From: Aureimonas frigidaquae
GTDB taxonomy: Bacteria; Pseudomonadota; Alphaproteobacteria; Rhizobiales; Rhizobiaceae
DNA length: 64,000 nucleotides
Direction: 5' to 3'
NCBI RefSeq assembly: GCF_001463905.1
Contig: NZ_BBWR01000011.1
Coordinates: 62,001 to 126,000 of the forward strand
Positions 7,438-16,268 of this stretch are shown here, in pieces; position 1 is the stretch's first letter; every line of letters begins with the position of its first letter. The notes under the pieces are model-generated. The model ran no database searches and was not told where the DNA came from. It saw nothing but the letters and a program-made list of their open reading frames with translations. Both the position numbers and the translations under genes were made by a program.

Positions 7438-8508
7438 ATGCAGACCAAGATTCCCGCCACCGTCATCACCGGCTTCCTCGGCGCCGGCAAGACGACACTC
7501 ATCCGCAACCTCCTGGAATCGGTGGAAGGCCGTCGCATCGCGCTGATCATCAACGAGTTCGGAGATCTGGGCGTGGATGGCGATACGCTGCGCGGCTGCG
7601 GCAGCCAGGCCTGCCGCGAGGAGGATATCGTCGAACTGACCAATGGCTGCATCTGCTGCACCGTCGCCGACGATTTCATCCCCACCATGCAGAAGCTCCT
7701 CGACCGGCCGCAGCCGCCGGATCACATCGTCATCGAAACCTCGGGCCTGGCGCTGCCCCAGCCCCTCGTGGCCGCCTTCAACTGGCCGGACGTCAAGGCG
7801 CGTGTCACCGTCGACGGCGTCGTGACGGTCATCGACACGGCGGCCGTCGCCGCCGGGCGCTTCGCGCAGGACGAGGCGCGGATCGCCGCCGAGCGTGCCA
7901 GGGATGAGAGCCTCGATCACGACAATCCGCTGGAGGAACTGTTCGAGGACCAGATCCGCGCCGCCGACCTCGTCATTCTGAACAAGGCCGATCTCGTCGA
8001 TGCGGCGGCGCTGGATGCGGTGCGCACCGAAGTGCTGGCGCAGGCCGGACGCAATCTGCCCGTGCTGACGGCACGGGACGGCAAGCTGCCGGTCGATGTG
8101 CTGATCGGCATCGGGGCCGGGACCGAAAGCCTGATCGCCGAGCGGCAATCCCATCACGAGCTGCACCATGCCGATGGCCACACGCATGACCACGAGGATT
8201 TCGACAGCTTCCTCCTGACCCTGCCGCCGGCCGCCTCCCGCGAGGCGCTGGAGGCAGCGCTGAAGACGGCGATTGAGCGCCACGATATCCTGCGCCTCAA
8301 GGGGTTCGCCCGTATTGCCGGAAAGCCGATGCGCCTGCAGGTGCAGGCCGTGGGCAGCCGGATCGACAGCTATTTCGACCGGCCGGCCACGCCGCAGGAG
8401 ACGCAGAGCCGGCTGGTCGTGATCGGCCTCCACGACCGGCTCGACGCGGCGGCGCAACGCGACATCGCCGACCTTCTGGCCGGTGCCGCCGACGCGGCGG
8501 CGGCCTGA
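7438..8508 (+). CDS. cobW: CobW, GTP-dependent cobalt chaperone
   Basis: A 356-residue G3E GTPase of the COG0523/CobW group, proposed to deliver cobalt to the CobNST chelatase. Walker A is GFLGAGKTT (about residues 11-19), the metal-binding GCICC is near residue 67, and NKAD gives base specificity near residue 181. A His-rich stretch (HHELHHADGHTHDHED) lies between the GTPase and C-terminal CobW domains. It sits four bases after cobP and directly before cobN, the order expected for a cobalt-insertion function rather than a zinc or nitrile hydratase chaperone. Confidence 0.95.
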   Translation: MQTKIPATVITGFLGAGKTTLIRNLLESVEGRRIALIINEFGDLGVDGDTLRGCGSQACREEDIVELTNGCICCTVADDFIPTMQKLLDRPQPPDHIVIETSGLALPQPLVAAFNWPDVKARVTVDGVVTVIDTAAVAAGRFAQDEARIAAERARDESLDHDNPLEELFEDQIRAADLVILNKADLVDAAALDAVRTEVLAQAGRNLPVLTARDGKLPVDVLIGIGAGTESLIAERQSHHELHHADGHTHDHEDFDSFLLTLPPAASREALEAALKTAIERHDILRLKGFARIAGKPMRLQVQAVGSRIDSYFDRPATPQETQSRLVVIGLHDRLDAAAQRDIADLLAGAADAAAA

Positions 8509-8512
8509 CGGC

Positions 8513-11500
8513 GTGCATCTTCTCCTTGCAGAGAAAGGCCGGATCGCCGATGGCGAGGAAGCGGTGGATCTTGGCCAGTCGCCGGGCGATATCGTCTTCC
8601 TGTCGGCGGCCGACACCGAGCTGAGCGCGCTGGCGGCGGCGGCGCATCGCGCCGGCCTGCCGCCGACGCGGCTGCGGCTGGCCAATCTTCTGCGGCTCGG
8701 CCACCCCATGTCCGTCGACAGTTTCGTGGAGCGGACGCTTTCGGGCGCCCGGCTGGTGGTGGTGCGCCTTCTGGGCGGCATCGGCTACTGGCCCTACGGG
8801 GTGGACGCTCTGAAGGCAGCGGCGCGGCGCTTCGGCTTCGCGCTCGCCTTCCTGCCGGGCGACGAGCGGCCGGACCCATCGCTGGCGGAGGCCGGCACGA
8901 TCGGCGCGGACCGTGCCGACGCGCTCGCCGCCTATCTGACGGAAGGCGGCATCGACAATGCCGGCCTGTTTCTGGACGCCTGCGCCGCCCTGATCGGCGC
9001 GGCGCCGGAGCCGCCCGCCGCCCGCCCGCTCCTGCGCGCCGGGCGGATGGACAGGCCCGGCGTGGCGGCGCCCGATGCGCCCGTCGTGGCCATCGTCTTC
9101 TACCGCGCCCTGATGCAGAGCGGCCAGACCGAGCCGATCGAGGCCCTGGCGGCCGCGCTGGAAGGGCACGGTCTTGCCGCGCTGCCGGTCTTCATTTCCA
9201 GCCTGAAGGATCCCGTCAGCATCGAGACGCTGCGCCACCTGTTCCAGCCCCGCGCGCCCGACGTCGTCCTGAACTGCACAGGCTTTGCCACGTCGCCCGC
9301 CGGCGCCGCGCATGTGCCGACCGTGCTGGACGAAAGCGGAGCCACGGTGCTGCAGGCCGTGCTGGCCGGCACCAGCCAGGAGGCCTGGGCTGCATCGGAC
9401 CGGGGCCTTGGGCCGCGTGATCTGGCAATGAACATCGCTTTGCCCGAGATCGACGGACGGGTCCTCAGCGGCGCGATCTCCTTCAAGGCGGCGGGCCAGT
9501 GGGACGCGCTGACCCAGTGCGATCTCGTCACCCATCGCTCGCATGCGGCCGGCATCGCCTTTGCCGCCGCGCTGGCCGCCCGCTGGGTGCGCTTGCGCAG
9601 ACGCCCGGCGGCAGAGCGGCGTGTCGCCATGCTTCTGGCCAACTATCCCAACCGCGACGGGCGGGTGGCCAACGGCGTCGGGCTGGACACGCCGGCCGCC
9701 GCGCTCGCCGTCCTCAACGCCTTGGTCGGGGCCGGTTATACGCTGGCGGACCTGCCCGCGGACGGCAATGCGCTCATTGCGCAGCTTCTGGCCGGGCCGA
9801 CCAATGCCGGCCATGGTGGACGGACCATCCGACACAGCCTCTCACTCGACGATTACCGCGCCGTCTTCGACAGCCTTCCAGAGGCGATCCGCAGCGCCGT
9901 CACGGCGCGCTGGGGGCCGCCGGAAGCGGACCCCTTCGTCGTTGCGGGCAAGGGCTTCGCCCTTCCCTTCCTGCAGTTCGGCAACGTGATCGTCGGCATC
10001 CAGCCGGCGCGCGGATACAATATCGACCCCAAGGAAAGCTATCACGCGCCGGACCTGCCGCCCCCGCACAACTACATCGCGGCCTATGCGCATATCCGAC
10101 GGACGTTCGATGCCGATGCCGTCATTCACATGGGCAAGCACGGCAACCTCGAATGGCTGCCGGGCAAGGCCCTGGCGCTGTCGCAGGACTGCTTCCCGCA
10201 GGGGCTCCTCGGGCCCATGCCGCATCTCTACCCCTTCATCGTCAACGATCCGGGCGAAGGCACGCAGGCCAAGCGGCGCAACGCCGCCGTCATCATCGAC
10301 CATCTGACCCCACCGCTGACGCGCGCCGACAGCTACGGCGTGTTGCGCGAACTCGAAGACCTGGTGGACGAGTTCTACGAGGCGCAGCTCGGCGACAGGC
10401 GGCGCATCGCCGCCCTGCGGCCCCGCATCCTGCAACTGGCCGCCGATAGCGGCCTTGCGGTCGATGCCGGCATTGCGGCAGCCGACGCGCCGGATGCGGC
10501 GCTGGACAAGCTGGACGCCTACCTGTGCGAATTGAAGGAAATGCAGATCCGCGACGGACTGCACATTTTCGGCACGCCGCCGTCGGGCCGCCTGGCCGAC
10601 GATCTCCTGGCCGCCATCACCCGCCTGCCGCGCGGCACGCGGGCAGAGGACGCCTCGCTCCTGCGGGCGCTCTGCCAGGACCTCGGCCTGCCCGCTGCGT
10701 TCGATCCGCTCGCACCCGCCATGAGCGCGCCGTGGAACGGGCCTTATCCACAGCTTCTGCAGGATGTGTCCACAGCGCTCTGGCGCAGCCATGGCGATAC
10801 GGTGGAGCGGTTGGAACTCCTGGCATCGCGCCTACTGGCAGGTCAGGACCGGGCGCGGCTGCCCGATGGCGCGGCCATGGCCGTGCTGGCGCATGTGGAC
10901 AGGGTGCTGCGCCCGGCTGTGGACAGGTGTGGACAGGCGGAAATGGCCGGGCTCCTGGCCGGCCTGTCCGGCCGCTTCGTCGCGCCCGGCCCCTCCGGCG
11001 CCCCGTCACGCGGGCGGCCGGACGTCCTGCCCACCGGTCGCAACTTCTATTCGGTGGACACACGCGCCGTGCCGACCGAGACGGCGTGGGCGCTCGGGCG
11101 CAAATCCGCAGAGGCCCTCGTCATGCGGCATCTGCAGGATCATGGCGACTGGCTGCGCGTCGTGGGGCTGTCTGTGTGGGGCACCGCCAATATGCGCACC
11201 GGCGGCGACGACATCGCCCAGGCTCTGGCGCTGATCGGCGTGCGGCCGCTCTGGGAAGGCGGGGGACGGCGCGTCACCGGCTTCGAAATCATTCCGCAGG
11301 CCGCGCTGGGGCGGCCGCGGGTGGATGTCACCTTGCGCATATCGGGCTTCTTCCGGGATGCCTTCCCCGAGCAGATCGCCCTGTTCGATGCCGCGGTCCG
11401 CGCGGTCGGCGCGCTGGACGAGGATGCAGCGGACAATCCCATCGCCGCGCGGATGCAGGAGGAAGCGGCCGCACTGATCGCCGCCGGACTGGCCCCGGAG

Positions 11501-12220
11501 ACGGCACGGCACCGGGCGGGCTTCCGGGTCTTCGGCTCCAAGCCCGGCGCCTATGGTGCGGGCCTACAGGCGCTGATCGACGAGCGCGGCTGGACGCAAC
11601 GGGCCGATCTTGCACAAGCTTACCTCAGCTGGGGCAGCTATGCCTATGGCGGAACCGCGGACGGCGTGGCGGACCGCGACGGGCTGGAGCGGCGGCTGGC
11701 GCGCGTGGAAGCCGTCGTCCAGAACCAGGACAACCGGGAGCACGATCTTCTGGATTCGGACGATTACTACCAGTTCGAAGGTGGCATGAGCGCTGCGGTG
11801 GAGCATCTGTCGGGCCGCCGGCCGGCCGCCTATCACAACGACCATTCCCGCCCCGAGCGCCCCGTCGTGCGGACCCTGGAGGACGAGATCGGGCGCGTGC
11901 TGCGGGCCAGGGTCGTCAACCCCAAATGGATCGCCGGCGTCATGCGCCATGGCTACAAGGGCGCCTTCGAGATCACGGCCACGGTAGACTATCTCTTCGC
12001 CTTCGCAGCCACCACCGGGGCCGTGCGCAACCACCACTTCGACCTCGTCCACGCGGCCTTCGTGGCCGACGAGACGGTGTCCCGCTTCATGCAGGACAAC
12101 AATCCAGACGCCTCCCGGGAGCTGCGCGACCGGCTCCGCGAGGCCGTCGAGCGCGGTTTGTGGACCCCGCGCTCCAATTCCGCCCCCTATGCGCTGGGCA
12201 TGCAGGAGGAGACACGATGA
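8513..12220 (+). CDS. cobN: Cobaltochelatase large subunit CobN
   Basis: The large porphyrin-binding subunit of the ATP-dependent CobNST chelatase, which inserts cobalt into hydrogenobyrinate a,c-diamide. About 1235 residues, full length. The family signature HMGKHGNLEWLPGKALALS lies near residue 540, and FGSKPGAYGAGLQALID and RHGYKGAFEI lie in the C-terminal third. I chose the GTG at 8513 because family members start close to HLLLAEKG; another GTG at 8483 overlaps cobW. CobS and CobT are not in the window, as is common since they are usually elsewhere. Confidence 0.96.
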   Translation: MHLLLAEKGRIADGEEAVDLGQSPGDIVFLSAADTELSALAAAAHRAGLPPTRLRLANLLRLGHPMSVDSFVERTLSGARLVVVRLLGGIGYWPYGVDALKAAARRFGFALAFLPGDERPDPSLAEAGTIGADRADALAAYLTEGGIDNAGLFLDACAALIGAAPEPPAARPLLRAGRMDRPGVAAPDAPVVAIVFYRALMQSGQTEPIEALAAALEGHGLAALPVFISSLKDPVSIETLRHLFQPRAPDVVLNCTGFATSPAGAAHVPTVLDESGATVLQAVLAGTSQEAWAASDRGLGPRDLAMNIALPEIDGRVLSGAISFKAAGQWDALTQCDLVTHRSHAAGIAFAAALAARWVRLRRRPAAERRVAMLLANYPNRDGRVANGVGLDTPAAALAVLNALVGAGYTLADLPADGNALIAQLLAGPTNAGHGGRTIRHSLSLDDYRAVFDSLPEAIRSAVTARWGPPEADPFVVAGKGFALPFLQFGNVIVGIQPARGYNIDPKESYHAPDLPPPHNYIAAYAHIRRTFDADAVIHMGKHGNLEWLPGKALALSQDCFPQGLLGPMPHLYPFIVNDPGEGTQAKRRNAAVIIDHLTPPLTRADSYGVLRELEDLVDEFYEAQLGDRRRIAALRPRILQLAADSGLAVDAGIAAADAPDAALDKLDAYLCELKEMQIRDGLHIFGTPPSGRLADDLLAAITRLPRGTRAEDASLLRALCQDLGLPAAFDPLAPAMSAPWNGPYPQLLQDVSTALWRSHGDTVERLELLASRLLAGQDRARLPDGAAMAVLAHVDRVLRPAVDRCGQAEMAGLLAGLSGRFVAPGPSGAPSRGRPDVLPTGRNFYSVDTRAVPTETAWALGRKSAEALVMRHLQDHGDWLRVVGLSVWGTANMRTGGDDIAQALALIGVRPLWEGGGRRVTGFEIIPQAALGRPRVDVTLRISGFFRDAFPEQIALFDAAVRAVGALDEDAADNPIAARMQEEAAALIAAGLAPETARHRAGFRVFGSKPGAYGAGLQALIDERGWTQRADLAQAYLSWGSYAYGGTADGVADRDGLERRLARVEAVVQNQDNREHDLLDSDDYYQFEGGMSAAVEHLSGRRPAAYHNDHSRPERPVVRTLEDEIGRVLRARVVNPKWIAGVMRHGYKGAFEITATVDYLFAFAATTGAVRNHHFDLVHAAFVADETVSRFMQDNNPDASRELRDRLREAVERGLWTPRSNSAPYALGMQEETR

Positions 12221-12858
12221 GCGTGAAGAACGAGAAACTTGCCGGCATGACCGAGGCCGAACTCGATGCGCGCCACGCCGACAAGATGCGCAAAAAGAAG
12301 CTCGCGCGCGACAAGATCATCGCCACCAAGACGCAGGAGAAGGGCCTCGTCATCGTCCACACCGGCAAGGGCAAGGGCAAGTCCACCGCTGCCTTCGGCC
12401 TGGTTTTCCGCGCCCTCGGCAACGACATGAAGGTGGCCATCGTCCAGTTCGTCAAAGGCCGTTGGGAAACCGGTGAGCGCCAGGCGCTCCGGCGCTTCGA
12501 GGACAGCGTCACCATCACCGCCATGGGCGATGGCTTCACCTGGGAAACGCAGGACCGCCAGCGCGACATCGCCGCCGCGCAGGCCGCCTGGGAACGTGCC
12601 AAGGCGCTGATCCTGGATGCGACACACCAGCTCGTCGTGCTGGACGAACTCAACATCGTCCTGCGCTACGATTATCTGCCCGTGGCCGAGGTGGTCGAAT
12701 TCCTGCGCGATCACAAGCCGGAGATGAAGCATGTGGTCATCACTGGCCGCAACGCCAAGGAAGAGCTGATCGACTTCGCCGACCTCGTGACCGAGATGGA
12801 GCAGGTCAAACACCCCTTCCGCTCCGGGATCAAGGCGCAGAAGGGGATCGAATTCTAG
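12217..12858 (+). CDS. cobO: Cob(I)yrinic acid a,c-diamide adenosyltransferase CobO
   Basis: Transfers adenosyl from ATP to the cobalt of the corrin (CobA/CobO/BtuR family). The 213-residue length is normal. The P-loop variant GKGKGKSTAAFG is at about residues 46-57; FVKGRWETGE, the Walker-B-like VVLDELN and VVITGRNA are family blocks. The ATG overlaps the cobN stop (ATGA), so translation is coupled. It is the last gene of the riboswitch operon. Confidence 0.96.
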   Translation: MSVKNEKLAGMTEAELDARHADKMRKKKLARDKIIATKTQEKGLVIVHTGKGKGKSTAAFGLVFRALGNDMKVAIVQFVKGRWETGERQALRRFEDSVTITAMGDGFTWETQDRQRDIAAAQAAWERAKALILDATHQLVVLDELNIVLRYDYLPVAEVVEFLRDHKPEMKHVVITGRNAKEELIDFADLVTEMEQVKHPFRSGIKAQKGIEF

Positions 12859-12905
12859 GTGCACTGCCGCAAAAAGCGGCGCGCAAAAAAATCGATCACA
12901 CCCGC

Positions 12906-12955
12906 TTGACGGTAAATCCTCTTAACAGTTAGCCTCCTTAACAGATAGGAGGCTA
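12906..12955 (+). promoter_or_regulatory. Promoter/operator and SD-masking hairpin of the ROK gene
   Basis: TTGACG at 12906-12911 is a plausible -35 element. CTTAACAGTTAG (12921-12932) and CTTAACAGATAG (12937-12948) form a 16-base-period direct repeat that looks like a tandem operator. Overlapping it, TAGCCTCC (12930-12937) and GGAGGCTA (12948-12955) form a perfect eight-base inverted repeat with a ten-base loop, and its 3' arm contains the GGAGG ribosome-binding site of the ROK gene. Both autoregulation by the ROK protein and RNA-level occlusion of the start are possible. Confidence 0.6.
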
Positions 12956-12958
12956 GCC

Positions 12959-14209
12959 ATGGGCAATATGTCCTCGCCGAGCGATATGCGACAGGCCAAC
13001 GCGCTGCACATTCTGCGGACGCTGCGCACGGCCGGGCCGCTCGGGCGCACGGACATTTCCCGGCTGACGGGCCTCTCCAAGCCGACCGTCAACACCATCG
13101 TCGGGGACCTTCTGGAGCGCGCCTATCTGCGCGAGCACCAGCCGGACCCCACCGCGGCCCTGCGGCCGGGCCCACAGGCAAACCCGCTCACCTTCAACGC
13201 CGCCATCGGGCATGTGGTCGGCTTCGATCTCGGCATCAGCCGGTTGCGGGCCGGGCTGGCGGACATGTCGGGGCATATCGTGGCAACGCGCGAGATCGCC
13301 TTTGCCGACGGCCCCCCGTCCTTGAACGAATTTGCCGCCCTTACGGCGGATCTGGCGCAGGATCTCATCGCCGCCAACAGGCTCGGGCCGGGCGATCTCT
13401 GGGCCGCGGGCATGGGGCTTCCGGGCTTTGTCGACCGCCATTCCGGAGAAATCCGCCTTGCCCCGGGGCTGGAACACTGGCTCGGCCTCTCCTTCACGGA
13501 CGCGCTGTCCGGCACGTTCGAGGCGCGGTTCGGCTGCCCCTTCGTCTCCGGCGGCCGGGTTCAGTTCGCCATGCTGGCGGAGCATCGCCACGGTGTCGCC
13601 GGCGGGCTCGAGGACGCGATCTTCGTGCATCTGGGCAAGGGGATCGGGCTCGGCATCATGGCGGGCGGGCGGATCGTCCAGGGCGCGGCGGGCTTTGCCG
13701 GAGAAATCGGCAGCATCGTCGTGGACGCCATCGAGCCAGCCCCGCCGGGTGTCGGTCAGTTCGAGTGGCAGGCGGGTGGACGGGCCTTCGCGCGCCTGGC
13801 GCGGCGCGCCGTCGAGGACGGACGCAGCCCGGCCCTTGAAGCACGGTGCGCCGGCCGGCTCGACACGCTCGATGCGCGCATGGTCTTCGATGCGGCGCAG
13901 GACGGGGATGCTGCCGCCCGCCAGATCGTGGACATGCTGACCGACCGGCTCGCCCGCGGGCTCGCCGTCGCCTGCTGCATGTTCAACCCGGAAATGCTGA
14001 TCATCGGCGCCGGCCTCGCCCATGCGGGCGAAAGCTTCATCGCCGATCTGCGGGCACGCATCTGTGCGCTCGTGCCCTTCCCCGTCGCCGTGGAGCGGAC
14101 GGCCCTTCTCGGCCGGACCTCGGTGCTGGGCGCCGTCGAACAGGCCATGCGCCTGGTGGAGCGGCACGATTTCTATCTCTTCGCGGGCCGCGAGGCGAAG
14201 GCCGCATGA
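12959..14209 (+). CDS. ROK family transcriptional regulator
   Basis: A 416-residue ROK repressor (NagC/XylR type). The N-terminal winged helix-turn-helix is at about residues 15-65 (GRTDISRLTGLSKPTVNTIVGDLL). A ROK sugar-kinase-like domain follows, with GFDLG, a glycine-rich HLGKGIGLGIMAGGRIVQGAAGFAGEIG and a C-terminal LLGRTSVLGAV. The usual zinc motif CxCGxxGCxE is missing; that position reads PPGVGQFEWQAGG. The regulator precedes a sugar ABC importer and oxidoreductases on the same strand and probably controls them in response to the imported sugar or a phosphorylated form. Confidence 0.9.
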   Translation: MGNMSSPSDMRQANALHILRTLRTAGPLGRTDISRLTGLSKPTVNTIVGDLLERAYLREHQPDPTAALRPGPQANPLTFNAAIGHVVGFDLGISRLRAGLADMSGHIVATREIAFADGPPSLNEFAALTADLAQDLIAANRLGPGDLWAAGMGLPGFVDRHSGEIRLAPGLEHWLGLSFTDALSGTFEARFGCPFVSGGRVQFAMLAEHRHGVAGGLEDAIFVHLGKGIGLGIMAGGRIVQGAAGFAGEIGSIVVDAIEPAPPGVGQFEWQAGGRAFARLARRAVEDGRSPALEARCAGRLDTLDARMVFDAAQDGDAAARQIVDMLTDRLARGLAVACCMFNPEMLIIGAGLAHAGESFIADLRARICALVPFPVAVERTALLGRTSVLGAVEQAMRLVERHDFYLFAGREAKAA

Positions 14210-14212
14210 AGG

Positions 14213-14229
14213 GGGCCGGCACCCGGCCC
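14213..14229 (+). terminator. Short GC-rich hairpin after the ROK gene
   Basis: GGGCCGG and CCGGCCC pair across a three-base loop immediately after the ROK stop codon. There is no T tract, so it may be a weak terminator or a 3'-end stabiliser, separating the regulator from the importer genes. Confidence 0.35.
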
Positions 14230-14365
14230 TGACGCCCCCGTCCCGGACCGTCAGGCCCGGAACGCCCTATGGATACCGGACGGGCCTGCGGGCGCCGGAC
14301 GGAGCAGCGATCGCATGCCTTCTTGCCGGGCGGAAATCTGCCCGGACGTCATCGAGGAGATCGTC

Positions 14366-15127
14366 ATGGCGACTGAAGAACTCTTGAGGCTGACCGACAT
14401 CACCCGCCGCTTCGGCGCGATCGAGGCGCTGCGCGGGATCGACTTTTCGATGCAGCGGGGCGAGGTCATCGCCCTTCTGGGCGATAACGGGGCCGGCAAG
14501 TCCACGCTGGTCAAGATCATGTCGGGCGGGCTGCAACCGAGTTCCGGGCAGATGCAGTTCGAAGGCCGGGACGTCGCCTTCGCATCGCCGCAGGAGGCGA
14601 AGCAGGCCGGCATCGAGACCGTCTACCAGGACTTGTCCCTGTGCACGAATGTGGACGTGGTCGCCAACTTCTTCATGGGGCGGGAGCTCACCCGCCGTTT
14701 CCTCGGCATCCCCTTCCTGCGTGAGAAGGCCATGTTCGAGGAAACCCGCAAGGCTCTCGTGGCCGCGGGAACGCGCATTCCGTCGCTGCGCACCAATGTC
14801 GAGCACCTGAGCGGTGGCCAGCGCCAGATCATCGAACTCAGCCGCTTCGTCCATTGGGGCGGCAAGCTGGTGCTGCTCGACGAACCCTTCGCCGCGCTCG
14901 GCGTCGAGCAGACCCGACGCGGCCTGGAAACGATCCGCCGCGTGGCGGACGAGGGCATCGGCGTGATCGTCATCACGCACATCATGGCCCAGGCCTTCCA
15001 GGTAGCCGACCGAATCGTGGTGATCCGCCAGGGGCGGGTCGCCGGGAATGTCCGCACGCGCGACACGCGTCCGGACGATGTCATCCGCATGATCACTGGT
15101 GAAATCCAACATGAGCCGATCCGTTGA
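14366..15127 (+). CDS. Sugar ABC transporter ATPase, single-domain (FrcA-like)
   Basis: A 253-residue ATP-binding protein with Walker [10 protein letters not shown] (about residues 38-46), Q-loop YQDLSL, signature LSGGQRQ and Walker B LVLLDEP. It has one ABC domain, unlike the double RbsA type, matching the FrcBCA fructose/ribose/mannose importer. The ATG at 14366 follows GAGGAG; an upstream in-frame ATG at 14315 adds a non-conserved leader. It is followed by a binding protein and one permease, completing a CUT2-type system. Confidence 0.92.
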   Translation: MATEELLRLTDITRRFGAIEALRGIDFSMQRGEVIALLGDNGAGKSTLVKIMSGGLQPSSGQMQFEGRDVAFASPQEAKQAGIETVYQDLSLCTNVDVVANFFMGRELTRRFLGIPFLREKAMFEETRKALVAAGTRIPSLRTNVEHLSGGQRQIIELSRFVHWGGKLVLLDEPFAALGVEQTRRGLETIRRVADEGIGVIVITHIMAQAFQVADRIVVIRQGRVAGNVRTRDTRPDDVIRMITGEIQHEPIR

Positions 15128-15155
15128 TCGCTCGCAGGACGAAAGGATGAGTGCC

Positions 15156-16202
15156 ATGACAGTCAGACGCCTTCTCACCGGGCTTTGCACCGCGGCCATG
15201 TTGCTGGCCACCGGCGCCGGAGCCTTTGCGCAGGACACGAAGGGCAAGATCTACTACCTCGTGCCGACGCTGCTCGACGAGTTCCAGACCGGCTCCGTCG
15301 ATGCGCTGACCCGCTTCATGGGAGAGGTCGGCTACGAGACCGTTTCCCTCGACGCCCAGAACCGGACCGATCTCCAGCAGAGCCAGATGAACGACGTCCT
15401 CAGCCTCGACCCCAAGGCGATCGTCCTGGCCGCGGTCGATTTCGAGGCGATGAAACCCGGCATCGAAAAGGCCCGCGCCGCCGGCATCCCGGTCATGATC
15501 TTCGACCGGCAGATCACCTCGACGCAGAGCGACCTGACCTCCGTGGCCGGCACGGTCGAGATCGGCCAGGTCGCCGCGGAAAGCATCAAGAAGCTGCTCA
15601 CCGAGCGCAAGGGCAAGGTCGAGGGCAAGATCCTGCAGATCCTCGGCGATCCGGGCGATGCCTACACGCTCGACATCCAGAAAGGATTCGAGGGCGTGAT
15701 GAAGGATTATCCCGACGTCACGATCATCAGCCAGCCCGCCATCATGTGGGAGGCCACCAAGGCCGGCGATATCGCCAGCGACCAGTTGCTCGTCAATCCG
15801 GATATCGACCTGATCTTCGTCCATGCCGCGCATCTGGCCGTGCCGGTCAGCGCCATTCTGGAAGCGCGCGGCAAGAAGCCGGGCGAGATCATGCTCGTCT
15901 CCTCCAACGGCGCCCCGGTCGGGCTGGACCTGATCCGCAAGGGCTGGGAACAGGTCGAGGTGGAGCAGCCGCTCTTCGCGCAGGCGGCGGGCCTGGCCAT
16001 GTTCGCCGACAAGATCATCGCCAAGGAGCCCCTGGAGCCCGGCGAGTACGACGTGCTAGGCCTCAAGGCGCAGCTGACCATGGAGCCCTGGGGCCCGAAC
16101 CTGAAGATTCCCGGCGCGGCGATCGACAAGACCAATGTCGACGACCCGGCCTTCTGGGGCAACGGCAAGCTGCCGCAGACGCCCATCACCCCCGTGAAGT
16201 GA
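15156..16202 (+). CDS. Sugar ABC transporter periplasmic binding protein
   Basis: A 348-residue CUT2 (ribose/LacI-like) binding protein. The signal peptide is [23 protein letters not shown]. The periplasmic-binding fold follows, with the hinge-region motif [28 protein letters not shown] and later [13 protein letters not shown]. The ATG at 15156 has AAGG about nine bases upstream; ATG 15147 is the alternative. It differs enough from RbsB that the sugar cannot be named. It lies between the ATPase and permease genes. Confidence 0.92.
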   Translation: MTVRRLLTGLCTAAMLLATGAGAFAQDTKGKIYYLVPTLLDEFQTGSVDALTRFMGEVGYETVSLDAQNRTDLQQSQMNDVLSLDPKAIVLAAVDFEAMKPGIEKARAAGIPVMIFDRQITSTQSDLTSVAGTVEIGQVAAESIKKLLTERKGKVEGKILQILGDPGDAYTLDIQKGFEGVMKDYPDVTIISQPAIMWEATKAGDIASDQLLVNPDIDLIFVHAAHLAVPVSAILEARGKKPGEIMLVSSNGAPVGLDLIRKGWEQVEVEQPLFAQAAGLAMFADKIIAKEPLEPGEYDVLGLKAQLTMEPWGPNLKIPGAAIDKTNVDDPAFWGNGKLPQTPITPVK

Positions 16203-16209
16203 CCGCATG

Positions 16210-16242
16210 GCCGGCCGCCCTGGCACGCCGGGTGCGGCCGGC
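16210..16242 (+). terminator. Intercistronic hairpin between binding protein and permease
   Basis: GCCGGCCGC (16210-16218) pairs perfectly with GCGGCCGGC (16234-16242) across a 15-base loop, right after the binding-protein stop and before the permease SD. No T run follows. In ABC operons such hairpins usually stabilise the upstream binding-protein mRNA or attenuate the permease. Confidence 0.55.
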
Positions 16243-16268
16243 TCGATCATCCCCCGGAGTGTTGCACC

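Noticed and set aside
8483-8512. Upstream GTG as cobN start
   Set aside because: Adds ten Arg/Pro-rich residues and overlaps cobW; family proteins start at the later HLLLAEKG.
12866-12891. GCCGC-AAAAA-GCGGC hairpin followed by an A run after cobO
   Set aside because: On the plus strand the run is A not T, and on the minus strand the T run precedes the hairpin, so it is not a standard terminator in either direction.
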